Shown piece after piece: positions 7,338 through 17,578 of a DNA stretch of 64,000 nucleotides; positions within the stretch are counted from its first letter, which is position 1; each line of letters begins with the position of its first letter. The stretch comes from Lachnospiraceae bacterium NK4A179 (GTDB lineage Bacteria > Bacillota > Clostridia > Lachnospirales > Lachnospiraceae). A program made the position numbers and the translations under genes. Location: the NCBI GenBank assembly GCA_000421045.1, contig ATWC01000002.1, positions 1 to 64,000 of the forward strand, written 5' to 3'. The notes below the pieces were generated by a model, which saw only the letters and a list, made by a program, of their open reading frames with translations, did not search any database and was not told the DNA's origin.

Positions 7338-9005
7338 TCAGTTCATTCCGTTTAAAGGTCGTTCATTAGGCCTCATACCCGCATCCTGACCATATATCAG
7401 AGCAGCCGGTTCACCGGCACGTACACCCGAAGCTTTCTCCTGCTCCTCCATACGGGCTCCGTCACTCTGGATATTACCAAATGCAATCTCTTCGATTTCT
7501 TTCTCTCGCATCTCCTCTTCCTTCATCTCTGAGATAAGCTTATCGAAATTCTTCCTCATGTAATCAGATACTATACGCACTATACCGGCATCAAGCTTGC
7601 CCTCATCAACCATCTCTGCAAGGACCTCAAGCGCCTGATCAAGCGTCATCTTTTTCTTATACGGTCTGTCATCGGCTGTAAGCGAGTCAAATATATCACA
7701 TACTGTGATCAACCTGGTAAGCAGATCAAGCTGCTCATCCTTAAGGCCGCGCGGATAGCCGCTTCCGTCAATATACTCATGATGGTTTGCCGCTATATCC
7801 ATTACCTTGTCATACTTACCATAGAAATTGATCTTTGAAAGCATCTGTGCGGTGTAGATAACATGACGCTGAACTGTCTCTCTCTCTTCATCCGTAAGTG
7901 TTCCCTTTCGGATATGCAGAGCACGGTTCTCATTCTCTGTAAGATAATGGATGACCGAACCATCAAAATCCTCAAATTTTTTCTCTGCCATCTTATCAAT
8001 AAACGCTATCTGCTCATCGGTAAGAAAACCGGCAGTATTAAAAGTATCAAGCTGCTCCAGAAACTTCTCAAGAAGCTGGTCCTCTTCCTGCCAAAGCTCG
8101 ATCTGCATCTTGTTTTCAAGCATATCGATCTTCATTTTGAGCCTGATCTTTTCGAGCTTATTCTTAAGATCCGAATAACCTTCACCGAGTCTGGTCGCTT
8201 TGTTAAGAACCTCTCGCGGAGTTATCATCTTTCCTATATCATGAAGCATTGCCGCCATGTGCAGCTGTTCCTGATCATTCGGTGATATGAATACATCTAT
8301 ATCGCCTCTTGTATGAAGCGCATTGATATGATCGGTGATCTCCTCACAATATCTGGCAACATGTTTTGTATGTTTGCCATTGTACGGAGTACGTGCGTCG
8401 ATCGCGGTCGTCATACATTCAACGAAGGATCCGAGGAGTTCCTCCTGATCCTGGATCAGTATCATATTTGTAAGAGTGTTGGCCATCTGCGCTGTAAGCG
8501 ACTGTACCATACGCTCATAGTCGGTATCAAAAGGAATGATATTTCGTCCGACATCCATGCAGTTATAAAGCATCATCACGCCAAGAACATCCTGCCCGGG
8601 CTCAAGGATCGGAGCCACAAGAACAGACTGTGTAAGGTATGAATGCTTCTTATCAAACTGCTTGATGGAATTAATGTCGAATCTGTCGTCAGAATATATA
8701 TCCGGGATATTGAGCATATCCTCAGGATGACGGTAGCAGTATGTGAAGATATCCCTGTCATCATCGGCAGCGTCCATCTTATCTGCTTCTATACTGCTCT
8801 TCTTATTATCGGAATCAAGTGTACGATTGATATCGAGAAGATGCTTGAGCTTACCTTCTGCTGCAATGTATAGCGTACCACCATCTGCGTTGGTAAACTT
8901 AACGCAGCTGTCCAAAATCATATCGAAAAGGGTATAGAAATTACCTTCAGTGGCAATGTTATAACCCAGATCGAGCAGTCTGTCTATGTCTTCAGTTATC
9001 TGCAT
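7338..9005 (-). CDS. GAF - HD-GYP cyclic-di-GMP phosphodiesterase
   Basis: A 555-residue cytosolic protein. Residues about 15-185 form a GAF-like sensor domain. From about 195 comes an HD-GYP domain: HDIGK at 255-259 and, near 415, HHEYIDGSGYPRG followed by TVCDIFDSLTADDRPYKK. HD-GYP enzymes hydrolyse cyclic-di-GMP using a di-iron centre. Between HDIGK and HHE lies a long, highly charged helical insertion (about 90 residues, many K, E, L and M), larger than in typical family members. A charged C-terminal tail follows. No membrane segment, so it probably senses a cytosolic signal. Stands alone on its strand. Confidence 0.9.
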   Translation of the reverse strand: MQITEDIDRLLDLGYNIATEGNFYTLFDMILDSCVKFTNADGGTLYIAAEGKLKHLLDINRTLDSDNKKSSIEADKMDAADDDRDIFTYCYRHPEDMLNIPDIYSDDRFDINSIKQFDKKHSYLTQSVLVAPILEPGQDVLGVMMLYNCMDVGRNIIPFDTDYERMVQSLTAQMANTLTNMILIQDQEELLGSFVECMTTAIDARTPYNGKHTKHVARYCEEITDHINALHTRGDIDVFISPNDQEQLHMAAMLHDIGKMITPREVLNKATRLGEGYSDLKNKLEKIRLKMKIDMLENKMQIELWQEEDQLLEKFLEQLDTFNTAGFLTDEQIAFIDKMAEKKFEDFDGSVIHYLTENENRALHIRKGTLTDEERETVQRHVIYTAQMLSKINFYGKYDKVMDIAANHHEYIDGSGYPRGLKDEQLDLLTRLITVCDIFDSLTADDRPYKKKMTLDQALEVLAEMVDEGKLDAGIVRIVSDYMRKNFDKLISEMKEEEMREKEIEEIAFGNIQSDGARMEEQEKASGVRAGEPAALIYGQDAGMRPNERPLNGMN

Positions 9006-9071
9006 CTAATGAAAAACCTCACTTAAACTCCGAGAGTATTATACCAAAACACCTTAATACTTTCCACCATA

Positions 9072-12000
9072 TTATATACGAACGCACGTTTGTAACGCAA
9101 ACGAGTAAATCAGCCTTTCCGAAACTTCCATACCTCTTATCTGTGAAAGTGCATCCGCATAGATCTCAAGCTGACGGCTGTAACGACTTACAAGCCTGTC
9201 GCTGCTACTCACACGGTCAGTCTTATAATCAAGCAGTATTAGCTTACCATCCTCTTCAAAGAAGGCATCTATGACCCCCTGGACCAGTATGTCCTCGTCT
9301 GAAGGAAATGCTTTGTCAAACCTGTCTGCCGGCACCGCAAAGAAAAACGGTTGCTCCCTGTAAAGCTTTCCTCTTTTGGCTGCTGCGACCATCCGTGCCG
9401 CAAGCGGATCTTTAAAAAAGGCGGCAGCCTTTTTTGCATCCACATCTTCTGCCGCAGTAGCACTGAGCCTGCCGGAAGCCGTCTCTTTCCGGATAACGCT
9501 TTTTATGATCTCACTGCCGTCTATACTGCTAAGATCATTCGGAAGTTCCCCAAACGGTAGCAGTTCCATCACGCGGTGAAAAGCAGTTCCTGTCTCAGCC
9601 GCACGATTCTCGCCTCCCGAGACAAAAGACGGAATATAGCTTTCTTCTTCCGTATCCGGATACATGAAGGTCTCACCGGTCTCTATATCCTCTTTATCAC
9701 GGTTTGCCTTCTTAAGTTCGGAAACTGTGGTCTTCGCAAAAAGTCCTTTAAGAGAAGCGTAGCCATACGTGTATTCTTTCTTTCTGGTATACTCATCATA
9801 TAGCACGTCATCCACAGAAAGATTACCCTCAAGCAACGGAACAGCTCTGTCGATGGCTGTTTTGTCGAGACCCGTGATATATCCTGCTATATCCGACTCG
9901 CTTACGTTCTTTACATAACCGGCTTTAGACGCATTTCCCAATAAAAGGGCATATCGGATCATATCCGCAAAACATAATGCATCAGGAACCTCTTTTATTT
10001 CAGGTCCTGTCGAATTTTTTCCATAAAGATCGACATCGACAAGGATCAGTTTTTCCTTTGCGCGTGTGAGCGCCACATACAGGACTCTCATTTCCTCAGC
10101 GATCGCATCCATCCTTTTCTTTGATGCAAACACAGTATACTTGAGTCCTTTTTTCACAAGACGATCTTTGGTGTCTATGGCTTTCATGGCGATACCCATG
10201 TCTGAATCCGCAATGAAAGGCGCCTTGCTTTCGGAAAATCTAAATGCAGACGAAAGGCCCGGTATCACTACAACAGGAAACTCAAGACCTTTGCTCTTGT
10301 GTATGGTCATTATACGGACTACATCAGCTTTTTCATCCAGTACCGGAGCCTCTCCGTAATCTACATCCCTGTCCTTTAACTCATTGATATAGCGTACGAA
10401 ACGAAACAGACCATGATAAGAGGTTTCTTCAAAAGCAGAGGCTCTTTCAAGAAGCAGGCCGATATCGGCACGTCTGCCGAGTCCTCCCGGCAGGGCTGTC
10501 ATTCTCTCCTTTAATGAACTATCAGCCACCATCTTTTCTATAAGTTCTCTTATTCCCATGGTGACTGCATATTTCCTGAAATCCGAAAGCCATGCGATAA
10601 ATGATTTCGATGCTTCCATTATCTCATCGGTCACATCGCCATGTCCTTCCGCAGAAAGTTTCACTGCCTCATACAGGCTGCAGTTTTCCTTTTTGGTGAT
10701 GCCTCTAAGCTCTGCCATGCCTTCGTTATCAAACAATTCAAGGAGGCCTGTCAGTGTTCCGTATAAAGGTATATCCTGATCAGGATCATCTACTACCTTT
10801 AAGGCATTCAGTATCAGTTTTATCTCAAGTGTATCAAAATACCCCGCAGCACTTTCATAATAAAGAGGCATTCCAAACTCATCAAAATACGTCTTAAGAG
10901 TATCTTCATATCCTCTCGAACGCACCAGGATCACAATGTCACTGTAGCGGACAGGCCTCATCTGTTTGGTATCTTTATCAAAGACCATAAAGCCGCTTTC
11001 CATAAGCTGCTTTATCCTGAGTGTGCAGATAAGCGCCTCATATTCCTTCACATTATCCGCAAGTGTATCATCTTCCTTATCATTAGGTTTATAGAATCTG
11101 AGAACTTCCGTCTTAAATTCATCCCCTTTAGCCGCAGGATAATAATCAGCACCATTATATAATCTTGCCTTATCATCATATTCGATCCCGCAGTTATTCC
11201 TGTGCATTATGTTCTCAAAGATATCATTAACAAAATCCAGCACTTCGGCCCTGCTTCGGAAATTCCGGTTAAGATCTATACGTCTGTTGATACCGCTTTC
11301 CTTATAACTCTCATACTTTTCCATGAATATGGAAGGTCTGGCATGTCTGAACCCGTAGATGCTCTGCTTAACATCCCCGACCGTAAAATATCCATCCGAA
11401 CGTGCGATACTGTGAAGAAGCTCCTCCTGAACCATATTGCTGTCCTGATACTCATCGACAAATATATATCTGAAATATTCTCTGTATTCCTCAGCTACAG
11501 GTGTCGGTTTACCGTCATCCCCTGTAAGTATCTGCAGCGCAAAATGCTCCATGTCGCTGAAGTCTATTAGATTCTTCTCTCTCTTTTCGGCATCAAACCT
11601 TTCCTTCAGTTTTAAGACAAGTCTTATAAGCTCGGAAACATTGCGCGACGAAAGAAGCAGCTCTCTGTCAGCTCCCGCACTATCTGTCCCAAAGATATTC
11701 ATCGCTTCCTTCAGTTCATCTCTTGCCCTGTCTATATATGCTTTTGCCCTCTCCCTTATATCAGGATCCTCATTCTTTTTCCCCCTTGCACCGCGAAGTG
11801 AAGGAGCCTCAATACTCTGAAGGAATTCAACTCTGGCCTCAAAGCCATCTTTTGAAAGTGCATTTTCCGAAATGCTCACAAGTTTTACGCAGGCATCTGT
11901 ATAAGCGGAAGGACCGTCTGTCATCCTTGAAAGCTTCTCAGCTTCGGATGCGCATGCAAAACATCTTTTCAGATGACCTGTTCCCTTGTCATATGCAAGT

Positions 12001-12641
12001 TTGAGCCATACGCTGTCTTCTGCATCGCTCATGCTCTTTTCATTTTTTTCGAGTGCAGACATAAGCCACTTTTCGGGACGCGGCTCACTGAGAGCGGTTT
12101 CAAGCAGGGAAAGCATCATATCCTCAACTGTTTTTTCCGAACTGCCTGTAACATAGCTTTCAATAAAGTTTAAAAACTCAGGATCGTTTTTCTCATACTC
12201 ATCTTCAAGTATGCCGGATACAGCATCCGAAAGCATCAGCTTGCGTTCACCTTCATCCATGGGTCTGAAACCCGGTTCGAGATCTATCGCAGAAAAATTA
12301 TTCCTCACAACATATAATGAAAAACTGTCTATCGTTGTGATCTGCGCATTCTGTATAAGGCTCTCCTGCTTTGCAAGCCGCCTGTTGTCGGGATCTTTTT
12401 CAAGAAGCTTAAGAACCGCATCAGCGATCCTCTCCCTCATCTCTGCCGCAGCAGCTTTTGTAAATGTCACAATGAGCAAATGGTCGATATCAACGGGATC
12501 ATCTCTGTCTGTTATAAGGGATATGATCCTGGAGACAAGCACGGCAGTCTTACCACTGCCTGCAGCAGCAGAAACCAGAAGAGATGATCCTCTGGCATCG
12601 ATGACCGACTGCTGTTCTTCTGTAAAATTCATATCACCCAT
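9072..12641 (-). CDS. addA: ATP-dependent helicase/nuclease subunit A
   Basis: AddA, the UvrD-like helicase and nuclease subunit of the AddAB double-strand-break processing complex (the Gram-positive counterpart of RecBCD). The 1189-residue length is typical. Walker A is AAAGSGKT (25-32) and Walker B is IFVDEYQDSN. The helicase motif VGDVKQSIYGFRHA and EMRVLYVALTRAKEKL are clear. The C-terminal RecB-type nuclease carries GVIDAFFEEDGKLILLDYKTD. The ATG has AGAGGA 6 nt upstream and begins 2 nt after the addB stop, so the pair is translationally linked. Confidence 0.95.
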   Translation of the reverse strand: MGDMNFTEEQQSVIDARGSSLLVSAAAGSGKTAVLVSRIISLITDRDDPVDIDHLLIVTFTKAAAAEMRERIADAVLKLLEKDPDNRRLAKQESLIQNAQITTIDSFSLYVVRNNFSAIDLEPGFRPMDEGERKLMLSDAVSGILEDEYEKNDPEFLNFIESYVTGSSEKTVEDMMLSLLETALSEPRPEKWLMSALEKNEKSMSDAEDSVWLKLAYDKGTGHLKRCFACASEAEKLSRMTDGPSAYTDACVKLVSISENALSKDGFEARVEFLQSIEAPSLRGARGKKNEDPDIRERAKAYIDRARDELKEAMNIFGTDSAGADRELLLSSRNVSELIRLVLKLKERFDAEKREKNLIDFSDMEHFALQILTGDDGKPTPVAEEYREYFRYIFVDEYQDSNMVQEELLHSIARSDGYFTVGDVKQSIYGFRHARPSIFMEKYESYKESGINRRIDLNRNFRSRAEVLDFVNDIFENIMHRNNCGIEYDDKARLYNGADYYPAAKGDEFKTEVLRFYKPNDKEDDTLADNVKEYEALICTLRIKQLMESGFMVFDKDTKQMRPVRYSDIVILVRSRGYEDTLKTYFDEFGMPLYYESAAGYFDTLEIKLILNALKVVDDPDQDIPLYGTLTGLLELFDNEGMAELRGITKKENCSLYEAVKLSAEGHGDVTDEIMEASKSFIAWLSDFRKYAVTMGIRELIEKMVADSSLKERMTALPGGLGRRADIGLLLERASAFEETSYHGLFRFVRYINELKDRDVDYGEAPVLDEKADVVRIMTIHKSKGLEFPVVVIPGLSSAFRFSESKAPFIADSDMGIAMKAIDTKDRLVKKGLKYTVFASKKRMDAIAEEMRVLYVALTRAKEKLILVDVDLYGKNSTGPEIKEVPDALCFADMIRYALLLGNASKAGYVKNVSESDIAGYITGLDKTAIDRAVPLLEGNLSVDDVLYDEYTRKKEYTYGYASLKGLFAKTTVSELKKANRDKEDIETGETFMYPDTEEESYIPSFVSGGENRAAETGTAFHRVMELLPFGELPNDLSSIDGSEIIKSVIRKETASGRLSATAAEDVDAKKAAAFFKDPLAARMVAAAKRGKLYREQPFFFAVPADRFDKAFPSDEDILVQGVIDAFFEEDGKLILLDYKTDRVSSSDRLVSRYSRQLEIYADALSQIRGMEVSERLIYSFALQTCVRI

Positions 12642-12643
12642 AA

Positions 12644-15600
12644 CTAATCCTCTTTACCGCATATGAGTTTAAAAGCTTCATCTGATTTAAGCTCTTTTTT
12701 AACTGTCTCAAATCCCGGGATTTTCTTTTCAAATCTGCATATCTCACGGATACTGCAATACTGACACGCTCCTTCCACCGGCTTTATGCTGATATTCCCG
12801 TCAGATATATCCTTTGCAAGTTCATCTGTTTTCTTTTCTGCAAATGACAGTATGCTATCCATCTCTTCACGGCTTACAACCTGCGCATTCGAAGCGAAGC
12901 TTCCGTCCTTCTTAAACTTCATCTTCACATTTTCCGAAACACCTGATGAAGCAGCATCCGTATCCAATGCTTCCGGGACTCCGTCTTCTGAAATAAAACG
13001 TCCGTCCGGCAGCATTTCCATACGCTTAAGCGTCTCTATTTCTTCAGCCGTCTTGCCCTTTCCCTCTTTATCGCAATCGATCATAGGATCCTTCAATGAG
13101 AAATAGAAATAGGCAGCAGGCACTATCTCCTTTCCTGAGAATCTTTCCTCCATCGCTTTCTTTGCTTCACTAAGATATACCGGCAGCTGCAACTGAAGGC
13201 CCATGTAAAGATCAGGCAGATCAAACTGAACTTTTCCGGATTTATAATCCGTTACCTTAAGAAGTTTTTTATCTCCGTCATCGCAGGTATCCACTCTGTC
13301 GATACGTCCGCGCATTTTAAACTTAAAACCGCTCTCCGTCACTATCTCCCGTTCAAAAGGAAGTTCCGCCGCATACGGCACAAAGCGGCCGTTTCCAAGC
13401 TGTCTTTTAAGCGTTTTCAAGCTGTTTTTCAATATCCTCAAAAGACGTCTGTTCTGATAGGACGTTCTGTGATCCTTGAAAATGATCTCTGCGCCAAACT
13501 CTCCCTCAGCATCAGCAACGGCTTCTTCAAGTATCTTTTCACATTCCTCCCAGGAAATTTCCGAAATCCGCTTTCCTTCAGCCGCAAGCTTTTCAAAGAA
13601 GATCCTAAGAACTTCGTGATAGATTGTTCCCATATCCACATTTTCAAAACGGCTGTTCTCTCTTTCCCTGAGTTTCATACCAAAGCCAAGGAAATGCGCA
13701 TAAGGACAGCCGGCATGTTTTTCCAGTGAAGATATACTGCAGGCTATCTCTCTTCCGTATACCATAGCCACAGCCTTTTTCGAAAGAGGGTGGGAAGCAT
13801 AACTGTAAAAAGCATTTTCTATAAGTTTGTTAACCAGCACGCTGTCATTTTTCTTTTCCTCACCGACAAGAATGTTTAACAGTTTCCTGTCATCTTCGGA
13901 AAGAAGACCGGCAGCATATCTGCACAAAAGCAGTGAAATAAGTGACAGACTTCCCCTGCCCCCCGGAATAAGATCAAGGCCTGATCTGTCGGATGCTTTT
14001 GCCGCAGACAGCCCGGGAAGTATCTTCTTAATCACGCCGAGCACATATGAAGGCCTGAGCGAACCACCGGTCTTATCCATTGAAGAATAAGAAAGGATAA
14101 GCTTTTCTGAAGGCCGTGTCATCGCGTGATATATATATAGTCTCTGTATATACATCTGCTGCCTTGGTGTAGGCGAAAGAGCAAAACCTGAAGATATAAG
14201 AAACTCACGGTCCAGGTCCGAGATCATGCCGCCGCTTGAATTGCCTCCGGGTATGATACCGTCATTGAAGCCCGCTGCAAACAACACCTTTACAGGTTTG
14301 AAGCGCGTCCTCTGCATATCACCTATCACAACCCTGTCTGTGTCGATAGGAAGCACGCCTATCATGATCTCTTCTATACCGGCCTTCAATATCTCAAGAT
14401 ATTCCTTAAGATCCATCACCTCATCAGATAAAAGAGAATCTATCTGTTCAAAGAGTTCGCAGATATATCTGTAGATCTGCTCATATTCTTTCTGCCTGAC
14501 TATATCTCCCTCACGGGCAAACTCTTCTGCATATGCCTTCAGTTTCTTTTCACATTCATTTGCTGTTACATATGCATATACAGCTCGTGTTATCTCTGAA
14601 GCAGTCTTTCCCTTTCTGACAGGAATAAGCGGTTTTAGCATATCCCAGAAACGCTTTCTTATATCATTGATGCGTTTCATGGCATTTACGCGATCTTCAT
14701 CATCAGGGTATCTTCTCTTCAGATATCCCGGAACCCTTATAAAATCCCTGCTGTAATTCTTCTCTCCTCTTATGCCCGTAGCATACAGATAATTATCAAG
14801 CATGCTTATGTCATCAGGATCGATACCTGTCATGCCGCTCTTTAAAAAGTGTATAACGGTCTCATAAGAAAAATCGCATGTTATTGTTTCAAGCGCGCTT
14901 CTTAAAAACTCCGTAAAAGGAGTCATATAAAGCTTTCTGCTGTAATCGGCAAATATAGGAATATCAAATTCTGCTGCCAGTTCATCAAGATAAGGAGCAT
15001 AAATATCCATACTTCCTACAGCTACTGCAATATCTCTGTAGGCATAGCCTCCCTCAAGAGTGAGTTCTGCAATACGGGTGAATATCTCTCTCATCTCAGC
15101 AGCCGGATCATCCGCAACAAAAAGTTGTACCTCCGCTGAAGGATCGTCTGTATAGAAAGAAGCATGCTCCCTGAAGATGCCGCTCTCCAATGCAGACAGC
15201 GCCGGTCTGTTTTTATATCTGATAACAGGGGAGCCCTGCAGATAAACATCAGTGATCCTGTCGCATTCCGCATCCTTAGCGAGCTGTTCCATCGCTCCTA
15301 TGGTCTTTCTGCTCAACGAAAAAAGTCTGTGTTCATCATCATCGGTGCGGTAGCTCTCGGCCTCCTCCGCAGGCATAATGATACTCATCCAGACTTCGCT
15401 GCATTTGCGCATCAGTTCGTAAACAACTCTTTCCTGCACCGGCGTGAATCCGGTGAATCCGTCAAAAGCTACTACCGCGCCTTTTAATTTTTCAGATCTT
15501 TTGATGCCATCTGCAAGGACATCGAATTTTTCTTCTTTCGTTATATACTTTCCCTCACAGAAGGAACGCATTTTTTCATAAACAAGCTTTATATCTTTTA

Positions 15601-16066
15601 GCTTTCCGTTAAGATAGGGCTTTCCGGAAGTAACGGAAAGAAGACCATCCATATCGGACGGAGAAATGCCGTACTGTTCAAATTCGGATATAACGGATTT
15701 TACTTCATGAACGTAACCGGTGCGCTTGAACGACTTTCCGATCACCGGAAGACTGTCAGAAATATCTGCAGCCACTTTTCTGATAATAAGATTTTTTCCC
15801 GTATCATCAAGAATAAGGCGGGAACTGTATCCCACCTCATCTCCTATCCTGTGCATGAGTCTTCCAAAACTCTGCACATCGATATTCATAATGCCCCGGT
15901 TCGGGTTCTTAAGGACCATCTCTTTCTGAGCCTGCAGCGTAGACTGATCCGGAACTATCAGAATAAACTGTCTGTCCGGATCTGCTGCTGCAAGTTCAGT
16001 CAGATCATCCTCTATCCTTGATGTTTTGCCGGAGCCCGATGCTCCGATGTAAAACTTTAAAGACAT
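12644..16066 (-). CDS. addB: ATP-dependent helicase/deoxyribonuclease subunit B
   Basis: AddB (1140 residues), partner of AddA. It carries Walker A GASGSGKT near the N-terminus, the helicase-like but degenerate body that recognises Chi, and a C-terminal RecB-type nuclease (KVTDYKSGK). The four-cysteine iron-sulfur staple is visible as C in HAGCPYAHFLGF plus the C-terminal cluster CQYCSIREICRFE. Located directly between gatB (24 nt gap) and addA. Having DNA-repair genes on the same strand behind gatCAB suggests read-through from the aspS T-box unit. No terminator is seen in the gap. Confidence 0.94.
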   Translation of the reverse strand: MSLKFYIGASGSGKTSRIEDDLTELAAADPDRQFILIVPDQSTLQAQKEMVLKNPNRGIMNIDVQSFGRLMHRIGDEVGYSSRLILDDTGKNLIIRKVAADISDSLPVIGKSFKRTGYVHEVKSVISEFEQYGISPSDMDGLLSVTSGKPYLNGKLKDIKLVYEKMRSFCEGKYITKEEKFDVLADGIKRSEKLKGAVVAFDGFTGFTPVQERVVYELMRKCSEVWMSIIMPAEEAESYRTDDDEHRLFSLSRKTIGAMEQLAKDAECDRITDVYLQGSPVIRYKNRPALSALESGIFREHASFYTDDPSAEVQLFVADDPAAEMREIFTRIAELTLEGGYAYRDIAVAVGSMDIYAPYLDELAAEFDIPIFADYSRKLYMTPFTEFLRSALETITCDFSYETVIHFLKSGMTGIDPDDISMLDNYLYATGIRGEKNYSRDFIRVPGYLKRRYPDDEDRVNAMKRINDIRKRFWDMLKPLIPVRKGKTASEITRAVYAYVTANECEKKLKAYAEEFAREGDIVRQKEYEQIYRYICELFEQIDSLLSDEVMDLKEYLEILKAGIEEIMIGVLPIDTDRVVIGDMQRTRFKPVKVLFAAGFNDGIIPGGNSSGGMISDLDREFLISSGFALSPTPRQQMYIQRLYIYHAMTRPSEKLILSYSSMDKTGGSLRPSYVLGVIKKILPGLSAAKASDRSGLDLIPGGRGSLSLISLLLCRYAAGLLSEDDRKLLNILVGEEKKNDSVLVNKLIENAFYSYASHPLSKKAVAMVYGREIACSISSLEKHAGCPYAHFLGFGMKLRERENSRFENVDMGTIYHEVLRIFFEKLAAEGKRISEISWEECEKILEEAVADAEGEFGAEIIFKDHRTSYQNRRLLRILKNSLKTLKRQLGNGRFVPYAAELPFEREIVTESGFKFKMRGRIDRVDTCDDGDKKLLKVTDYKSGKVQFDLPDLYMGLQLQLPVYLSEAKKAMEERFSGKEIVPAAYFYFSLKDPMIDCDKEGKGKTAEEIETLKRMEMLPDGRFISEDGVPEALDTDAASSGVSENVKMKFKKDGSFASNAQVVSREEMDSILSFAEKKTDELAKDISDGNISIKPVEGACQYCSIREICRFEKKIPGFETVKKELKSDEAFKLICGKED

Positions 16067-16090
16067 AACCCCTTAATCCATCAATATGCT

Positions 16091-17578
16091 TTAAGCCTGA
16101 TCGAGCAGTTCCTTAAGAAGCTGATTGACAGTTCCCGGATCAGCCTTACCCTTGGCCTGCTTCATTACCTGTCCAACAAGGAAACCTATTGCCTTCTGCT
16201 TGCCACCCTTATAATCAGCTACGGATGCCGGATTATCAGCGATAACCTGCTCACAGATACCCTTTATCGCTCCGGTATCATTTTCCTGCTTAAGTCCGTT
16301 TTCTTCAACATACTTTACAGGATCCGTATCATTCTCAAACATTACTTCAAACACCTGCTTGGCAGTATTGTTATTGATCACTTTCTTGTCGACCAGATTT
16401 ATAAGGTCGGCAAGATGAGCAGGTGAGAATACTATATCCTCCGCATCCATATTCTTTTCTTTAAGAAGCCTCATAGTCTCAACCATCAGCCAGTTTGAAA
16501 CCTTTTTAGGCTGTCCGCAGAGTTTTGTTGCCTCTTCGAATATATCCGCTGTTTTCTTGGTTGCAGTGATAAGCTCAATATCGTAATCAGGAATACCATA
16601 CTCTGTCTTATAGCGTTCCATCTTCTCAGGTCTGAATTCAGGTGCGGATGCTTTCACTTTTTCGATCCACTCATCAGATATATCTATGGGGATCAGATCG
16701 GGATCAGGGAAGTATCTGTAATCCTGTGCATCTTCCTTTGATCTCATCGCATATGATTCAGACTTTGTGTCATCCCAGCGTCTCGTCTCCTGAATGACTG
16801 TGCCGCCGGACTCAAGTATATCTATCTGTCTCTCGCGCTCACCGGCTATGGCATGCTGTATCGATGTGAATGAGTTAAGGTTTTTCATTTCGGTTCTTGT
16901 TCCGAACTTTTCACTTCCGACTTCTCTTACGGAAAGGTTCACATCTGCTCTCATCGAGCCTTCTTCAAGCTTGCAATCCGATGCCCCGAGATACTGTACG
17001 AACATACGCAGCTTTTCAAGATAAGCGATAACCTCTTCAGCAGAGCGCATGTCAGGTTCCGATACTATCTCTATAAGAGGCACACCTGAACGGTTATAAT
17101 CAACAAGTGAACAATCACCCCATTCATCATGGATAAGCTTTCCGGCATCTTCCTCCATATGTATCTCATGGATGCCTACACGCTTTCTCTTAACTTCACC
17201 GGATTCTGTCTTACCTGCATTCTTTTCATTAACAGACAGCTTTCCTGTCTCGATCTCAACATAACCGTTTCTGCATATAGGAAGATAAAGCTGTGAGATC
17301 TGATAATTCTGCGGGTTATCCGGATAGAAATAATTCTTTCTGTCAAACTTGCAGTGTCTTGTTATCTCACAGTTTGTTGCAAGACCAACAGCCATTGCAT
17401 ATTCAACAACCTGTTTGTTCAATACAGGAAGCGATCCCGGCATTCCTGTACATACAGGACATGTATGTGTATTAGGTGCTCCTCCGAAAGCTGTAGAGCA
17501 TCCGCAGAAGATCTTTGTCTTGGTTGCAAGTTCAACATGAACTTCGAGGCCTATGACTGTTTCGTATTCTTTACTCAT
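16091..17578 (-). CDS. gatB: Asp-tRNA(Asn)/Glu-tRNA(Gln) amidotransferase subunit B
   Basis: GatB (495 residues) binds and phosphorylates the misacylated tRNA and positions it for transamidation. Signatures: EVHVELATKTKIFCGC with the zinc-type pair CPVCTGMPGSLPVLN, NPQNYQISQ, HMEEDAGKL and the C-terminal YqeY-like domain ending GTVNQLLKELL. I use the ATG at 17578, which shares its A with the gatA stop (TGATG) and has AGGGGG 8 nt upstream. A GTG one codon earlier is also possible. Confidence 0.95.
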   Translation of the reverse strand: MSKEYETVIGLEVHVELATKTKIFCGCSTAFGGAPNTHTCPVCTGMPGSLPVLNKQVVEYAMAVGLATNCEITRHCKFDRKNYFYPDNPQNYQISQLYLPICRNGYVEIETGKLSVNEKNAGKTESGEVKRKRVGIHEIHMEEDAGKLIHDEWGDCSLVDYNRSGVPLIEIVSEPDMRSAEEVIAYLEKLRMFVQYLGASDCKLEEGSMRADVNLSVREVGSEKFGTRTEMKNLNSFTSIQHAIAGERERQIDILESGGTVIQETRRWDDTKSESYAMRSKEDAQDYRYFPDPDLIPIDISDEWIEKVKASAPEFRPEKMERYKTEYGIPDYDIELITATKKTADIFEEATKLCGQPKKVSNWLMVETMRLLKEKNMDAEDIVFSPAHLADLINLVDKKVINNNTAKQVFEVMFENDTDPVKYVEENGLKQENDTGAIKGICEQVIADNPASVADYKGGKQKAIGFLVGQVMKQAKGKADPGTVNQLLKELLDQA

